Assembly: GCA_947498125.1 (NCBI GenBank)
Contig: CANMJH010000001.1
Coordinates: 1,116,001-1,180,000, forward strand
Source: an uncultured Nioella sp.
GTDB taxonomy: Bacteria > Pseudomonadota > Alphaproteobacteria > Rhodobacterales > Rhodobacteraceae
Length of the DNA stretch: 64,000 bases
Direction of reading: 5' to 3'
How positions within the stretch are numbered: the first letter of the stretch is position 1; each line of letters starts with the position of its first letter. This document shows positions 25,684 through 34,915 of this stretch, piece after piece. The notes beneath the pieces are model-generated. The model saw only the letters and a list, made by a program, of their open reading frames with translations, was not told where the DNA came from and searched no databases. A program made the position numbers and the translations under genes.

Positions 25684-26349
25684 ATGGCCCACGATATGCT
25701 TTCCTCTCATCAACCTGTTTTGACATCGGACCTCCTGCTCCGCGCTTATGCGGCGGGGGTATTCCCAATGTCAGAAAGCCGCGATGACCCAAAGATTTTC
25801 TGGGTCGATCCACGCCAGCGGGGCATCATCCCTTTGGGGGGCTTTCATATTTCGCGGTCATTGGCCAAGCTGATCCGCTCGGAACGATACCGCGTTGAAA
25901 TCAACAAGGATTTTTCCGGAACCGTCCAAGGCTGCGCCGAACGCGACGAGACTTGGATCAACGAAGAAATCTTTGATCTCTATACAAAGCTCCATTACGC
26001 GGGCTTTGCCCATTCGGTCGAAGTCTGGGACGAAGATAAGCTAATCGGCGGCGTTTACGGTGTTGCATTGGGGGCCGCATTCTTCGGGGAAAGCATGTTC
26101 TCGCGACGCCCGAATGCCTCAAAAATGGCGCTGACCTATCTGGTTAAACGGCTGCGATATGGCGGGTTTCAATTGTTTGATACGCAATTTGTAACCGATC
26201 ACCTGATCAGCCTCGGGGCAATTGAAATTCCGCGCGGGGATTATCATAAGCGTCTGGAGCGCGCGCTTGATTGGGACGCGGATTTCCACGCCATGCCGCA
26301 AGATATGAGCGTTCAGGAAATTCTACAGCGCAGGACCCAAAGGTCATAA
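25684..26349 (+). CDS. aat: leucyl/phenylalanyl-tRNA-protein transferase
   Basis: A protein of 221 residues with the Aat pattern: LLLRAYAAGVFPMSESRDDP, IFWVDPRQRGIIPLGGFHIS, ETWINEEIFDLYTKLHYAGFAHSVE, GGVYGVALGAAFFGESMFS and LFDTQFVTDHL. It transfers Leu or Phe from tRNA to N-terminal Lys or Arg of proteins for ClpS/ClpAP degradation. The order accB-accC-aat is common in Rhodobacteraceae. Its last 37 nt overlap, on the opposite strand, the end of the DUF2155 gene. Confidence 0.95.
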   Translation: MAHDMLSSHQPVLTSDLLLRAYAAGVFPMSESRDDPKIFWVDPRQRGIIPLGGFHISRSLAKLIRSERYRVEINKDFSGTVQGCAERDETWINEEIFDLYTKLHYAGFAHSVEVWDEDKLIGGVYGVALGAAFFGESMFSRRPNASKMALTYLVKRLRYGGFQLFDTQFVTDHLISLGAIEIPRGDYHKRLERALDWDADFHAMPQDMSVQEILQRRTQRS

Positions 26350-26729
26350 CGCGGATGTTCCAGCGCGGATAGCGCCGGGGATGATGCGATCATCCAGCCA
26401 TTGAACAGCTCATTACCATCCAGATCGAGCACCTGAATATGCGCGTAGGCATCGGATGCGGGCGAGTCCTCGGGATACCGACATTCCAACAACCGCACGG
26501 CAATCCGGCCCAAAAGAACCGTCTGCCCGCGCGCCAGATCAATGTCGCTGGTGCGTCCAACTGATTTGTCCAAAGCCCGCAGAATCGCGCCGGGTGCCTC
26601 AAGGACCACAGGGCCCGCATCAAAATTCGGATTAGGTTCTTGCGTTAAAAGAACCCCGCCATTGTCTTGGGCCGCGCCACAAAAAGGCAACAGCGCAAGC
26701 ATTAAGGCGACCGCCAGGGCCAGCCTCAT
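26313..26729 (-). CDS. DUF2155 exported protein
   Basis: A protein of 138 residues with a signal peptide to about residue 20 (LALLPFCGAA). The mature domain carries the DUF2155 pattern: GAILRALDKSVGRTSDIDL, RLLECRYPEDSPASDAYAHI, and the hallmark NGWMIASSPALSALEHPRYD with the ending LWVLRC. It is periplasmic and of unknown function; alphaproteobacterial members are often next to lipid-asymmetry genes. It is coupled to the upstream MlaD-like gene by a 4-nt overlap. Confidence 0.9.
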   Translation of the reverse strand: MRLALAVALMLALLPFCGAAQDNGGVLLTQEPNPNFDAGPVVLEAPGAILRALDKSVGRTSDIDLARGQTVLLGRIAVRLLECRYPEDSPASDAYAHIQVLDLDGNELFNGWMIASSPALSALEHPRYDLWVLRCRIS

Positions 26730-27175
26730 TCGTCATCACCCCCGCCAACGGCGCGCAAAAGCAGCGTTACAAGGCTGACGGAACTTTGGGTATTGTAGAT
26801 CTCATCGCCGGCCTCAAGCACGAAGGGCGAACCGCCCGGCAATAGCTCTACGAAATTACCGCCAAGCAAGCCCTCAGAGGCAATGATAAGTTGGGAATCG
26901 TCAGGTATTTCAATCTCTTCCGAGACAGAAATCTGAACGTCGGCGCGGAATGTCTCGGTGTTAAGATCAAGGCCAGTGACGGATCCAATCCGAACACCCG
27001 CAACGCGAACATCGGTTCCAACCGTGATTCCATCGGCCCCACGGAAAGACGCGGTCAGCAGATAGTTAGCCGCCCCGCCATCCAATCCTGCCGATTGAGC
27101 CGCATAAAAGAAAAAGCCAACAGCGGCGGCCAAAACCGCGCCACCAACCAACACTTCTGTCGTATTTTCGGACAT
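26726..27175 (-). CDS. MlaD-family lipid transport protein
   Basis: Started at MSENTTEVLVGGAVL, giving 149 residues; the frame is open further upstream (to 27313) but that part overlaps the NDUFA12-type gene and has no matching character. It has an N-terminal transmembrane segment (about 10-30), then an MCE domain with GGAANYLLTASFRGADGI, GTDVRVAGVRIGSVTGLDL and SEGLLGGNFVELLPGG. MlaD proteins form a hexamer in the inner membrane and pass phospholipids between membranes. No MlaE or MlaF gene is adjacent. Confidence 0.9.
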   Translation of the reverse strand: MSENTTEVLVGGAVLAAAVGFFFYAAQSAGLDGGAANYLLTASFRGADGITVGTDVRVAGVRIGSVTGLDLNTETFRADVQISVSEEIEIPDDSQLIIASEGLLGGNFVELLPGGSPFVLEAGDEIYNTQSSVSLVTLLLRAVGGGDDE

Positions 27176-27192
27176 TGCGCTGTCAAGCTCCG

Positions 27193-27570
27193 TTATTCGG
27201 GGCTCCACGCCTCGTAATCGCCGCGATCCGCAGGTGCGGCCTGACGAAGCGAACCGGAGGGCGCATAGGCCGCCACGGTGCCGGTCAAGTTTGGCTGATG
27301 CGGCGTTTCCCAATCTTTACGGGCCAATGGCCGGTCCGCAGGAGATTCTTTGAACGTGTGATGTAGCCAGCCATGCCAATCTGGGCTAACGCGGCTTGCT
27401 TCACACTCGCCGTTAAAGATCACCCAACGGCGTTTGCCGTCAGCCGTCTGATAGAAGACGTTGCCCTGATCATCTTCACCAACTTTTTGGCCTTTACGCC
27501 AAGTATATAGCTGGGTGCCGATGGTTTGATCATTCCACCAGGTAAAGAGGCGATTGATGAAAGAAAGCAT
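27193..27570 (-). CDS. NADH:ubiquinone oxidoreductase subunit NDUFA12 family
   Basis: A protein of 125 residues of the B17.2/NDUFA12 family, an accessory complex I subunit found in alphaproteobacteria and mitochondria. The pattern [57 protein letters not shown] and [10 protein letters not shown]-like [12 protein letters not shown] is very typical. It lies 17 nt upstream of mlaD on the same strand, an order common in Rhodobacterales. Confidence 0.94.
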   Translation of the reverse strand: MLSFINRLFTWWNDQTIGTQLYTWRKGQKVGEDDQGNVFYQTADGKRRWVIFNGECEASRVSPDWHGWLHHTFKESPADRPLARKDWETPHQPNLTGTVAAYAPSGSLRQAAPADRGDYEAWSPE

Positions 27571-27663
27571 ATGTCTGCCTCCGGGGCGCGCTTGAAATTC
27601 TGTCCCCTCTCTATTGCCGCATCTGGCGGTGAAGGTCCAGACAGAAACCCTGACCTGCGACGC

Positions 27664-27690
27664 CGCGGGCAGAAAACAGCCCTGCCCGCG
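27664..27690 (-). terminator. strong hairpin after ald
   Basis: CGCGGGCAG and CTGCCCGCG form a 9-bp perfect stem with a 9-nt loop, 15 nt beyond the ald stop. There is no long T tail, so it may be a transcript-end structure or a weak terminator. Confidence 0.45.
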
Positions 27691-27704
27691 ATGCCTAGAT
27701 GTGT

Positions 27705-28823
27705 TTACGCGGCCAGCGCGTCGCCAGAAGGCGTATACTCAAGGCCCAAGTCACGGGCGACCGCCTCGTATGTGACCTTGTGGTTCCAGACATTCAGACC
27801 GTTTGCCAGATGCGGGTCAGCCGCCAAAGCGCCTTTCCAACCCCGATCCGCAATGCTGAGCGCATGGGGAAGCGTGACGTTGTTCAGCGCATAGGTCGAC
27901 GTGCGCGCGACACCGCCCGGCATATTGGCAACGCAGTAGTGGACAATGCCATCAACCGTGTAGATCGGATCGGCATGGGTCGTCGCCTTGGAGGTTTCAA
28001 AACAGCCTCCCTGATCGATCGCCACATCCACCATCACAGCGCCCGGTTTCATGGTGCTCAGCATCGCGCGGTTGATCAGCTTGGGCGCTGCGGCCCCCGG
28101 AACCAACACAGCGCCAATGACCAAGTCCGCCTCTGCCACGCATTCGGCCAGGTTCGCACGGTTCGAGAACCGGGTTTTGGCCGAAGATTCAAAATGATGG
28201 CTCAAACGTTCCAGAACCTCAGGTGAGCGGTCAAGAATTGTAACATCCGCGCCAAGACCCACGGCCATTTGCGCCGCGTTAAACCCAACGACACCACCGC
28301 CAATGACCGCAACCTTGCCCGGCATAACGCCCGGGACACCGCCCAAAAGAACGCCGCGCCCGCCATGTGCTTTTTCCAACGCCGAGGCACCGGCCTGCAC
28401 CGACATCCGGCCTGCAACCTGACTCATCGGTTTCAAAAGTGGCAAACCACCGCCAGCCGCCGTTACGGTTTCATAAGCTATGCAGGTCGCGCCCGATGCA
28501 ATAAGGTCCGCTGTCTGCGCGGGATCGGGGGCCAGATGCAGATAGGTGTAAAGGATCTGACCTTCGCGGAGCATCTTACGCTCACCAGCTTGGGGTTCTT
28601 TTACCTTCACAACCATTTCGGCGGTCGCAAAAATCTCTTCCGCGGTCTCTACGATCACGGCCCCTGCGGCGCGGTAATCGTCATCCGTTGATCCTATACC
28701 CAGACCTGCGCCGGTCTCGATCAGCACTTGGTGGCCGTGGCCCACCAATTCACCGGCGCTTTCTGGGGTCAGGCCAACGCGGTATTCGTGGTTCTTAATC
28801 TCTTTAGGGCAGCCGACAATCAT
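27705..28823 (-). CDS. ald: alanine dehydrogenase
   Basis: A protein of 372 residues. It interconverts L-alanine and pyruvate plus ammonia with NAD+. The start [20 protein letters not shown] is diagnostic. Catalytic K75 (KVKEPQAGE) and H96 ([10 protein letters not shown]) are at the family positions, and the NAD-binding [20 protein letters not shown] and the late motif [15 protein letters not shown] are present. It is divergent from an Lrp/AsnC gene 124 nt away, the usual local regulator arrangement for ald. Confidence 0.96.
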   Translation of the reverse strand: MIVGCPKEIKNHEYRVGLTPESAGELVGHGHQVLIETGAGLGIGSTDDDYRAAGAVIVETAEEIFATAEMVVKVKEPQAGERKMLREGQILYTYLHLAPDPAQTADLIASGATCIAYETVTAAGGGLPLLKPMSQVAGRMSVQAGASALEKAHGGRGVLLGGVPGVMPGKVAVIGGGVVGFNAAQMAVGLGADVTILDRSPEVLERLSHHFESSAKTRFSNRANLAECVAEADLVIGAVLVPGAAAPKLINRAMLSTMKPGAVMVDVAIDQGGCFETSKATTHADPIYTVDGIVHYCVANMPGGVARTSTYALNNVTLPHALSIADRGWKGALAADPHLANGLNVWNHKVTYEAVARDLGLEYTPSGDALAA

Positions 28824-28947
28824 TGCTCACTCCTGGCAAATGCGATGTTTTCTACCTGCAAGGATACCCCTTATCTGGCGATATTTTATTGATTTCTTCG
28901 CGTATGTTAGCCATAACAGTGGGAGAATTTTTCGATTTGAGGCCATT

Positions 28948-29415
28948 ATGTCGGAAAAAATTGACGCCACTGATCGACGCATCCTGACCGCTTTGCAACG
29001 CGAATCCGCGCGGCCCATTGCCGAACTTGCCGCGGCGCTTGGCCTGTCCCCATCTGCCTGCCACCGGCGCATCAAGTCGCTTGAGGCAGCGGGCATCATC
29101 TCAGGCTATGCCGCCCGGCTTGGACGCCGCAAGCTTGGCCTGAGCATCATGGCCAATGTCTTGATTACCCTGCGCAGCCAAGAGGCGTCGGTGCTGGAAG
29201 GGTTCGAAGCCGCCGTGCGCGCCGCGCCCGATATTCTGGAATGCCATCTGACCAGTGGTCAGGCCGATTACGTGCTGCGCGTTGTCGCTCGCGATATGGA
29301 TGATTACGATCGCATCCACCGCAATTGTTTGGCGGCCCTTCCCGATGTTTCGTCCATGCAGACCACCTTTGCTCTGCGACAGATCAAAGCCTTTTCCGGA
29401 TATCCGATTTTGTAA
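28948..29415 (+). CDS. Lrp/AsnC-family regulator
   Basis: Started at MSEKIDATDRRIL, giving 155 residues; the upstream in-frame extension is not family-like. It has an AsnC-type HTH at about 5-60 (IDATDRRILTALQRESARP, LGLSPSACHRRIKSL), then the RAM ligand-binding domain with DILECHLTSGQADYVLRVVA. It is divergent from ald and probably controls it in response to alanine, as AldR/BkdR-type members do. It is a single gene. Confidence 0.92.
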   Translation: MSEKIDATDRRILTALQRESARPIAELAAALGLSPSACHRRIKSLEAAGIISGYAARLGRRKLGLSIMANVLITLRSQEASVLEGFEAAVRAAPDILECHLTSGQADYVLRVVARDMDDYDRIHRNCLAALPDVSSMQTTFALRQIKAFSGYPIL

Positions 29416-29491
29416 CGAAATCGGGGTTTTGCGTGGGCCTCAGCCATGTATATTAACGCCAATGAGGCGAATTTCAGGGGGTACTATCTAG

Positions 29492-30367
29492 ATGCAGGTT
29501 GTCTTTCACATCGGGGCCCCCTGTACCGACGATGATCGGTTGATGAAATCCCTCCTCAAAAACCGCAATCGCCTCGAAAAAGAGGGTATTTGCGTGCCGA
29601 CGCCGGCCCAATACCGCGAAATTCTTAGGGACACGATCCGCGCATTGGATGGCGCGCCTGCGCCACAAGAATTTCAGGACCGAATTTTAGACGCCGCGAA
29701 CGTGCCGGAAGGCACCGAAAGATTGGTTCTGTCCGATCCGCGTATGGTGTCAATCAACCGCCTTGTGGTCATTGGTGCACAGTTTTGGCCTATGATCGAC
29801 CGCGTTGCCCGGGGCCTGCGCAATTTGTTTCCGGGCGCCGAGGTCGAGTTCATGCTTGGCATGCGCGACCCTGCGACGCTGATCCCGGCGTTGTTCAAAG
29901 GGTCAAGATTTGACCATTTCGAAGAGTTTACGGAAGAAATGCAGCCCTATGCGCTGGCATGGTCCGAGATGATCCAACGTTTGCGTATCGCCGTGCCGGA
30001 TTGTCCCGTCAGCACGTGGTGCAACGAAGATACACCGCTGATTTGGGGCGAAGTTTTGCGCGAATTTGCCGGGTGCAGCCCGCTCTACCCGATGGATGGC
30101 GAGGATGATCTGCTGGAAGAGCTAATGCAGCCTGCAGGCTTCAAACGCTTCCGTGCCTATATCGAGAAAACGCCGCCGGAAAACGAGATCCAGCGCCGCC
30201 GTATCGCGGCAGCATTTCTTGATAAATATGCCGAAGAAGATGCGCTGGAAGAAGAGCTCGACACACCCGGTTGGTCGCCCGACATGCTTGAAGACATGAC
30301 CGAGGCCTATGAAGAGGATCTCGACACCATTGCCAAGATCCCCGGCGTTACGCTTATCGCGCCCTGA
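29492..30367 (+). CDS. degenerate sulfotransferase-like protein
   Basis: A protein of 291 residues. The first strand and loop read FHIGAPCTDDDRLMKSLLKN, which lines up with the HIGAPKTGTTSLQ P-loop-like PAPS site of bacterial sulfotransferases. The lysine and the TGTT residues that bind the 5'-phosphosulfate are replaced by CTDDD. Later segments keep the fold's rhythm (RLVLSDPRMVSINR, EVEFMLGMRDPATLIPALFK). The C-terminal 60 residues are very acidic. It is probably a catalytically inactive member of a Rhodobacteraceae sulfotransferase-fold family; the role is unknown. Confidence 0.65.
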   Translation: MQVVFHIGAPCTDDDRLMKSLLKNRNRLEKEGICVPTPAQYREILRDTIRALDGAPAPQEFQDRILDAANVPEGTERLVLSDPRMVSINRLVVIGAQFWPMIDRVARGLRNLFPGAEVEFMLGMRDPATLIPALFKGSRFDHFEEFTEEMQPYALAWSEMIQRLRIAVPDCPVSTWCNEDTPLIWGEVLREFAGCSPLYPMDGEDDLLEELMQPAGFKRFRAYIEKTPPENEIQRRRIAAAFLDKYAEEDALEEELDTPGWSPDMLEDMTEAYEEDLDTIAKIPGVTLIAP

Positions 30368-30443
30368 TCTTTGTCTTTGAAAACGCAGAGCCAATTCCGG
30401 CGGAAGCCATGGGGGACAATCCACTTACCTTGTCCATGGCAAT

Positions 30444-30484
30444 GCGGCCCAAGGAGGGCGCCTTAGGCGCCTGACGCGGGCCGC
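30444..30484. terminator. nested hairpin between convergent genes
   Basis: An outer stem GCGGCCC/GGGCCGC encloses an inner GGCGCC-TTA-GGCGCC. It lies between the sulfotransferase-like gene and the DUF2312 gene, which end toward each other, so it probably ends transcription from one or both sides. T tails are weak. Confidence 0.45.
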
Positions 30485-30492
30485 CGCCCCCT

Positions 30493-30756
30493 TCACCGCA
30501 TTCCGAGTGCTTCACGATACATCTCTAAAACCGCTTCTTCTTCTGCGATATCATCGGGCTCGCGCTTGCGCAGCGCCACAACTTTGCGCAGCACTTTGGT
30601 GTCATAACCGCGCCCTTTGGCTTCGGCCATCACCTCTTTCTGCTGATCCGCAATGTCCTTTTTCTCCATCTCCAGCCGCTCATAACGCTCGACAAACTGG
30701 CGCAGCTCATCTGCAGTCACGCGGTAGCTGTCTGGGGTGCCGCTCGTATCATCCAT
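30493..30756 (-). CDS. DUF2312 / GapR-family nucleoid protein
   Basis: A protein of 87 residues. It matches the GapR pattern: ADELRQFVERYERLEMEKK, DIADQQKEVMAEAKGRGYD and TKVLRKVVALRKREPDD, with a coiled-coil N-terminal half. GapR of Caulobacter is a DNA-binding protein that tracks overtwisted DNA ahead of forks and polymerases and stimulates topoisomerases. It is a single gene of the usual length. Confidence 0.9.
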   Translation of the reverse strand: MDDTSGTPDSYRVTADELRQFVERYERLEMEKKDIADQQKEVMAEAKGRGYDTKVLRKVVALRKREPDDIAEEEAVLEMYREALGMR

Positions 30757-30902
30757 GGGACTTGCCTCTTTTTGATTTCACAACTGCAGATTCTCTATCC
30801 TGCCGCTTTGCCCCCTGCAAGGCTTGCTCAAGGCTTGATCCACAGCGCCGCCTCAGTTAGGCCAAACCCAGTCGAGACAGCAAAACGGGACGAGGCTCCG
30901 AT

Positions 30903-31118
30903 ATGGAATGGCTTGTATGGGTAGGCGCAGCGCTGGCAGGGATCGGCCTTGTCATTATTGGGTATTGCATTGGATCGGCCGTGCGGATCCGCAAGGCAAA
31001 CCTGCCAGATATTGAAGCCCGTGCGAAGCTTCAGAAAATCGTGATTTTCAATATGCTGGCGCTGCTGATTTCGGCCATTGGCCTTGGCGCCGTCGTTATG
31101 GGCGTGTTGCTGACTTAA
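30903..31118 (+). CDS. small two-TM membrane protein
   Basis: A protein of 71 residues with hydrophobic segments at about 4-26 and 47-69, joined by a basic stretch, VRIRKANLPDIEARAKLQK. No family is recognised. It overlaps by 4 nt, convergently, the end of the DUF1223 gene. The composition (two clean helices, charged cytoplasmic loop) supports a real gene. Confidence 0.65.
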   Translation: MEWLVWVGAALAGIGLVIIGYCIGSAVRIRKANLPDIEARAKLQKIVIFNMLALLISAIGLGAVVMGVLLT

Positions 31119-31822
31119 TCCAGCCGCGCCGCACCCAAAATGCGGCCCGGACCTGCCATTTGCACGATGGCGACAATCGGCTCTTGTGCGCTGTCAATCA
31201 GCTGCATCTCAAAGGGCTCAGCCCCTGACCAATCCTCGCCGATCCGCTGCCACTCCGTAACAATATTGACGTAATCAATGGATCGTCCGGCATTTTCTCC
31301 GCGGCGGATATCCACTTGTTGCAACGGGATATAGCGCACCAATTGCACGACCATCCCCGGCCCCTCGGCAATCACCATGCTGGCCTCGGCCCGAAGTGTC
31401 ACACCATCAGAGGTGCGCTCCATCGTGATCGCGACGGGGTAATCAACCATGCGCATCTCATGGATCACATCGGCCACATTCATCGGCTCATAGCCAACTA
31501 CGCGCGCTTGCCCACCGATAATCATTTGCGGTGTATAGACCATTCGGCTGCCCGCCGCGCGGGCATAGGCATGTTGGCGCCGCGTGAATTGCGCGGAGGC
31601 AAATGTATCCGCCCAGCCAATATAGTCCCAGTAATCAACATGCAGCGCCAACGCGATTACATCGTCCCGCGCCGCCAATTCTTCCAGCAATGCATCGGCA
31701 GGAGGACACGCAGAACAGCCTTGCGAGGTATAAAGCTCAACAACAACCGGGCTATCTGCCCGCGCCAGTTGGGCGGGAACAAGGCTAACGAGGATCAGTG
31801 TCAGTGCAAGCCAATGGCGCAT
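31115..31822 (-). CDS. DUF1223 thioredoxin-like exported protein
   Basis: A protein of 235 residues with a signal peptide to about residue 22. The thioredoxin-like domain begins VVELYTSQGCSACPPADALL, with a CxxC pair in GCSACPP, followed by ALHVDYWDYIGWAD and MVYTPQMIIGG (cis-Pro region). DUF1223 proteins are exported thiol-disulfide-type proteins of unclear substrate. It is probably transcribed alone. Confidence 0.9.
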   Translation of the reverse strand: MRHWLALTLILVSLVPAQLARADSPVVVELYTSQGCSACPPADALLEELAARDDVIALALHVDYWDYIGWADTFASAQFTRRQHAYARAAGSRMVYTPQMIIGGQARVVGYEPMNVADVIHEMRMVDYPVAITMERTSDGVTLRAEASMVIAEGPGMVVQLVRYIPLQQVDIRRGENAGRSIDYVNIVTEWQRIGEDWSGAEPFEMQLIDSAQEPIVAIVQMAGPGRILGAARLD

Positions 31823-31907
31823 GTGGTTTTACCAGCTTCAGAGTTGTACTTAACAAGAGGTAACGCGTTGTGTGCCTGCTTGCCAATCAAGCCTTTGCGA
31901 GATCGCG

Positions 31908-32357
31908 TTACAACCAGCGCCGCGTGGCCGCGAGGTAACGGCGGGCCTCATCGCCAAATTGCTCAATCAATAAAGCTTCCTCGGGCAGGATGAACCGTTT
32001 GGTCAGGATGATGGCAAAAATTCCGGGCAGCACAACGGTGCTCAAGGCGCCATAGGCAAAGACAATCCCAAGCAGGATGGCCAGCATCCCCAAATAGATC
32101 GGATTGCGAGAAATCCGAAACGGCCCCTCAACAATTAACGTTTTGGGCGTGTGATGCGGCTCGATCGTGGTTTTCTTTCGATAAAACCACAGCGCCGACC
32201 AGCCAATCATCGCAATCCCCGCGGCAACCAAAACCCCGCCAAAAAGGCGCGACATTGGTCCTGTGACCAAAATCAATGGAAACGCCTGCGCCATAAGCCA
32301 TGCCAAGAGGCAAAACCCTGCCAGCCAAATTGGCGGCAAATCTGGAAAACCTTTCAA
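31908..32357 (-). CDS. isoprenylcysteine methyltransferase-like membrane protein
   Basis: A protein of 149 residues with four hydrophobic segments and the PEMT/ICMT signature near the C-terminus: EGPFRISRNPIYLGMLAILL, then FILPEEALLIEQFGDEARRY. This is the SAM-binding part of integral membrane methyltransferases. The substrate in bacteria is mostly unknown. It is the last ordinary gene before the Hint array, from which a terminator separates it. Confidence 0.86.
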   Translation of the reverse strand: MKGFPDLPPIWLAGFCLLAWLMAQAFPLILVTGPMSRLFGGVLVAAGIAMIGWSALWFYRKKTTIEPHHTPKTLIVEGPFRISRNPIYLGMLAILLGIVFAYGALSTVVLPGIFAIILTKRFILPEEALLIEQFGDEARRYLAATRRWL

Positions 32358-32484
32358 ATCATCGTCTCCCTATCGCGTCAGCAAGCCGGAACGGCGCGCA
32401 GCTATGGCATGTACAAATACCGCCGGCATTCTGTGCTGCATAGTCCTTGGGTCAATTTATTGCCCCTCTCTTCTGGTCCATTCG

Positions 32485-32519
32485 CAAAAAAACCCGCCCC
32501 AATGGCCGGGGCTTTTTTC
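32485..32519. terminator. bidirectional terminator at the end of the Hint array
   Basis: GCCCC and GGGGC form a stem (32496-32500 with 32508-32512) flanked by an A run before and a T run after, so it can terminate from either side. It lies downstream of the last array gene on the minus strand. Confidence 0.65.
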
Positions 32520-32624
32520 TATAGTCGGACGCTCAATTTACGGGAAGGGCAAGGTTCAACAGCACGTAACGCTGATCGCCGCAATGCTGGGCGTATTCGC
32601 CCTCAGTCGCAAAATTGGTCCTGC

Positions 32625-33503
32625 TCAGGCCACCAAATCGAACGCCAATTGCTTTTTTATCGATACCGGCACCTGCCGCGCGGAGTTCGCGCGGGGATAT
32701 GGCAGTTCTTCCATCTCTGGAACGCCGCCATAAAGCGCTTCGAACTCGGCGTAGTTGTCGAACACCGTGCGGCTGACATTATCGATAAACGTTTCAGCCG
32801 CCGCGCCATTGGCAAGGATGATCTCATGCGCCTCGGTTTCTACATGGTAGACGGTGTAACTCTCGCCCATTTCGGATGACGGCACTCTGGTAATTGTCGA
32901 CCCGTTCACCAAGGCACCGGCATTGCAGATCACACCATCTACAAGCATTCCATGATCAGCGGTGACTGTCAGGTCGGAATGCGGAAGGCCGTTTCCAAGT
33001 GACCCGGCTGCAAAACGCACGGGCATCAGGCGTTCAGCAGACCCAAATCGAGTGAAGATCAGCTTTTCGCCAATCCATTTGATCGCAGCTTCGGTGCCAT
33101 CAGATTTCAGCACCAGGTCACCAATCTCCAAGTCCTCAACTGGCCGCTCTCCACCGGGGATGGCGATCAGCGTGCCAGGCAAAAAGCACATCACATATGG
33201 ATCAACTGTGTTGATGACCAAAGGCGTGTTATGCAAGGTGCCGGAATTTGTGATGATATAATAAAATCCGGTATCTTCGATAACTGGGTACCCTGCATCG
33301 GTTACACCTATCAATGTAACAACTGAAGAAGCGGACCATTGCATCGTATCGCCAATAGCGACCGAACCATCATCCGTCGTGTCCTGATTATCACTAAGTG
33401 TCGTCCCCGTGATATTGGGCGAAAGGTTCGGATAATGTGTCAAACCCGTGGGATTGGCCCCGCCAAGACTATAATAATGGGTGTATGTCGACGTGAAGGG
33501 CAT
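32625..33503 (-). CDS. Hint-domain protein H1
   Basis: A protein of 292 residues. The N-domain (1-105) belongs to a sub-type shared with H3 and H14: SDNQDTTDDGSVAIGD, then LIGVTDAGYPVIED. The Hint domain starts at C106 (CFLPGTLIAI), has LTVTADHGM (the TxxH block-B histidine) and ends near HEIILANGAAAETFIDN. The tail reads ELPYPRANSARQVP, where the other full copies have AM instead of AN before SARQVP. The ATG is preceded by GGAG. It is the most downstream gene of the array in the direction of transcription. It has no signal peptide. Self-cleavage at Cys106 is expected from the Hint family; the N-domain function is unknown. Confidence 0.85.
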   Translation of the reverse strand: MPFTSTYTHYYSLGGANPTGLTHYPNLSPNITGTTLSDNQDTTDDGSVAIGDTMQWSASSVVTLIGVTDAGYPVIEDTGFYYIITNSGTLHNTPLVINTVDPYVMCFLPGTLIAIPGGERPVEDLEIGDLVLKSDGTEAAIKWIGEKLIFTRFGSAERLMPVRFAAGSLGNGLPHSDLTVTADHGMLVDGVICNAGALVNGSTITRVPSSEMGESYTVYHVETEAHEIILANGAAAETFIDNVSRTVFDNYAEFEALYGGVPEMEELPYPRANSARQVPVSIKKQLAFDLVA

Positions 33504-33681
33504 CTAAATCTCCAATAAAATAACCAAATCAGAATATAAGACTATAAAATCTAGTCAGAAAATGTCGCTTTGCATAGCGCCCTTTAAAAAAACCAGACAG
33601 CTACAGTTTTCAGCCTACCCGCAAACCACCAATGGAAATCGTATTAAGGATGGCGTTTCGCGACCCTCAAGAAGATACTGC

Positions 33682-34557
33682 TTAAGCTGCGTTTAGATCC
33701 GCTGACAGGGTATTCATAATTATTTCAGGCACCTGCCGCGCGCTCATCGCGCGGGGATATGGAAGTTCTTCCATCTCGGGAACGTCGCCATAGAGCGCTT
33801 CGAACTCGGCGTAATTGTCGAACACCTTGCGGCTGACATTATCAATAAACGTCTCAGCAGGTGCGCCATTGGCGAGGATGATTTCGTGGTTCTCGGTTTC
33901 GATATGGTAGACGGTGTAGGTCTCACCCATGTCAGCCAGAGGAACTCGCGTAATTGTTGTTCCGTTGACCAAGGCACTCGCGTGGCAAATCACGCCATCT
34001 ACCAGCATGCCGTGATCAGCGGTGACGGTTAGGTCGGAATGCGGCAGGTTGCCCCCGAGTGCGCCAGCCGAAATACAAACCGGCATCAGGCGCTCGGCCG
34101 GGCCAAAGAGGGTCACAACAGTCTGGCGGCCAATCCATTTGGCTGGCTTCAGACCGCCATTTGCGGTGCACAAAAGATCTCCGATTTTTATGTCTTCGAC
34201 CGGAAATTCGCCTTTGGAAGTGCAAATCAAAGTGCCTTTTGCAAAGCATGTCGTGAAATCGGAGGTATTCAAGGTCGGCAATGGAAAGCCAACAGGATAT
34301 GTCGTGAAGGCCGGATCGACGGTTGAATAGACATCGAAAAACCCTCCACCAGTGTCCAACACAATGTATGTGTTTCCGGAATGTTCAAATGTGCCGACGA
34401 AATTACCATTCGCCAACAAAGGGGTCACGCCAGTGATCGCCTCATTTAGTTGAAAATCCGTGTCCGCGTCAGAATCTGTGAGTGTGTATTCAGTGCCTGT
34501 AATAGAAACAAAAGTTGGTGAAAAAAACCCATGAAAAAATGCAGTAAAGGTCGCCAT
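33682..34557 (-). CDS. Hint-domain protein H2
   Basis: A protein of 291 residues starting MATFTAFFHGFF. The N-domain (1-103) is of the larger sub-type: acidic LTDSDADTDFQLNEA, then NFVGTFEHSGNTYIVLDTGG. Hint begins at C104 (CFAKGTLIC) and also carries an unusual second Cys four residues after the Gly-Thr pair. TADH and HEIILANGAPAETFIDN are present, and the tail has ELPYPRAMSARQVP. A clear ribosome site (CAGGAG) precedes the ATG. Long stretches of its Hint-coding DNA match H3, including the unusual VCISAGALGG segment in place of VRFAAGSLG. Confidence 0.85.
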   Translation of the reverse strand: MATFTAFFHGFFSPTFVSITGTEYTLTDSDADTDFQLNEAITGVTPLLANGNFVGTFEHSGNTYIVLDTGGGFFDVYSTVDPAFTTYPVGFPLPTLNTSDFTTCFAKGTLICTSKGEFPVEDIKIGDLLCTANGGLKPAKWIGRQTVVTLFGPAERLMPVCISAGALGGNLPHSDLTVTADHGMLVDGVICHASALVNGTTITRVPLADMGETYTVYHIETENHEIILANGAPAETFIDNVSRKVFDNYAEFEALYGDVPEMEELPYPRAMSARQVPEIIMNTLSADLNAA

Positions 34558-34915
34558 AGCGCGCTCCTGTCAATTTGCTTTACACGCAACCGTGGACGGG
34601 GGGATACGCCTCACCCAAACAAAATTAAAACAAGAATTTAGAACCCGAAACGTCGCCGCGAGATCGTTTCATGCTAAATGGAATTCCTTGGCAAGTAAAC
34701 TGAGATGGGCCACCGGTCTATTGAACAATTTTTCTTCGTGGCAAAAAGAGATCGCGAATTGCCACCTTTGCCGATGACCGCACAGACGGCAGCACTTAAT
34801 GAACAAATATTCGCTTTCGCTCGCCCCGCCGCCACATGATCACGCAAGTCCAGCGGGCGCTATCGCAAAAGATCCGTTACCGCTTAACCAAAGCCGCGCT
34901 AATAGCAAGTTTGCA
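34558..34915. other. spacer between H3 and H2
   Basis: 358 bp without a supported gene. It holds the ribosome site of H2 at its low-coordinate end. I see no Hint-derived sequence, no clear terminator and no repeated element; short open frames here have no family character. The promoter of H2, if it has its own, would lie here. Confidence 0.5.
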
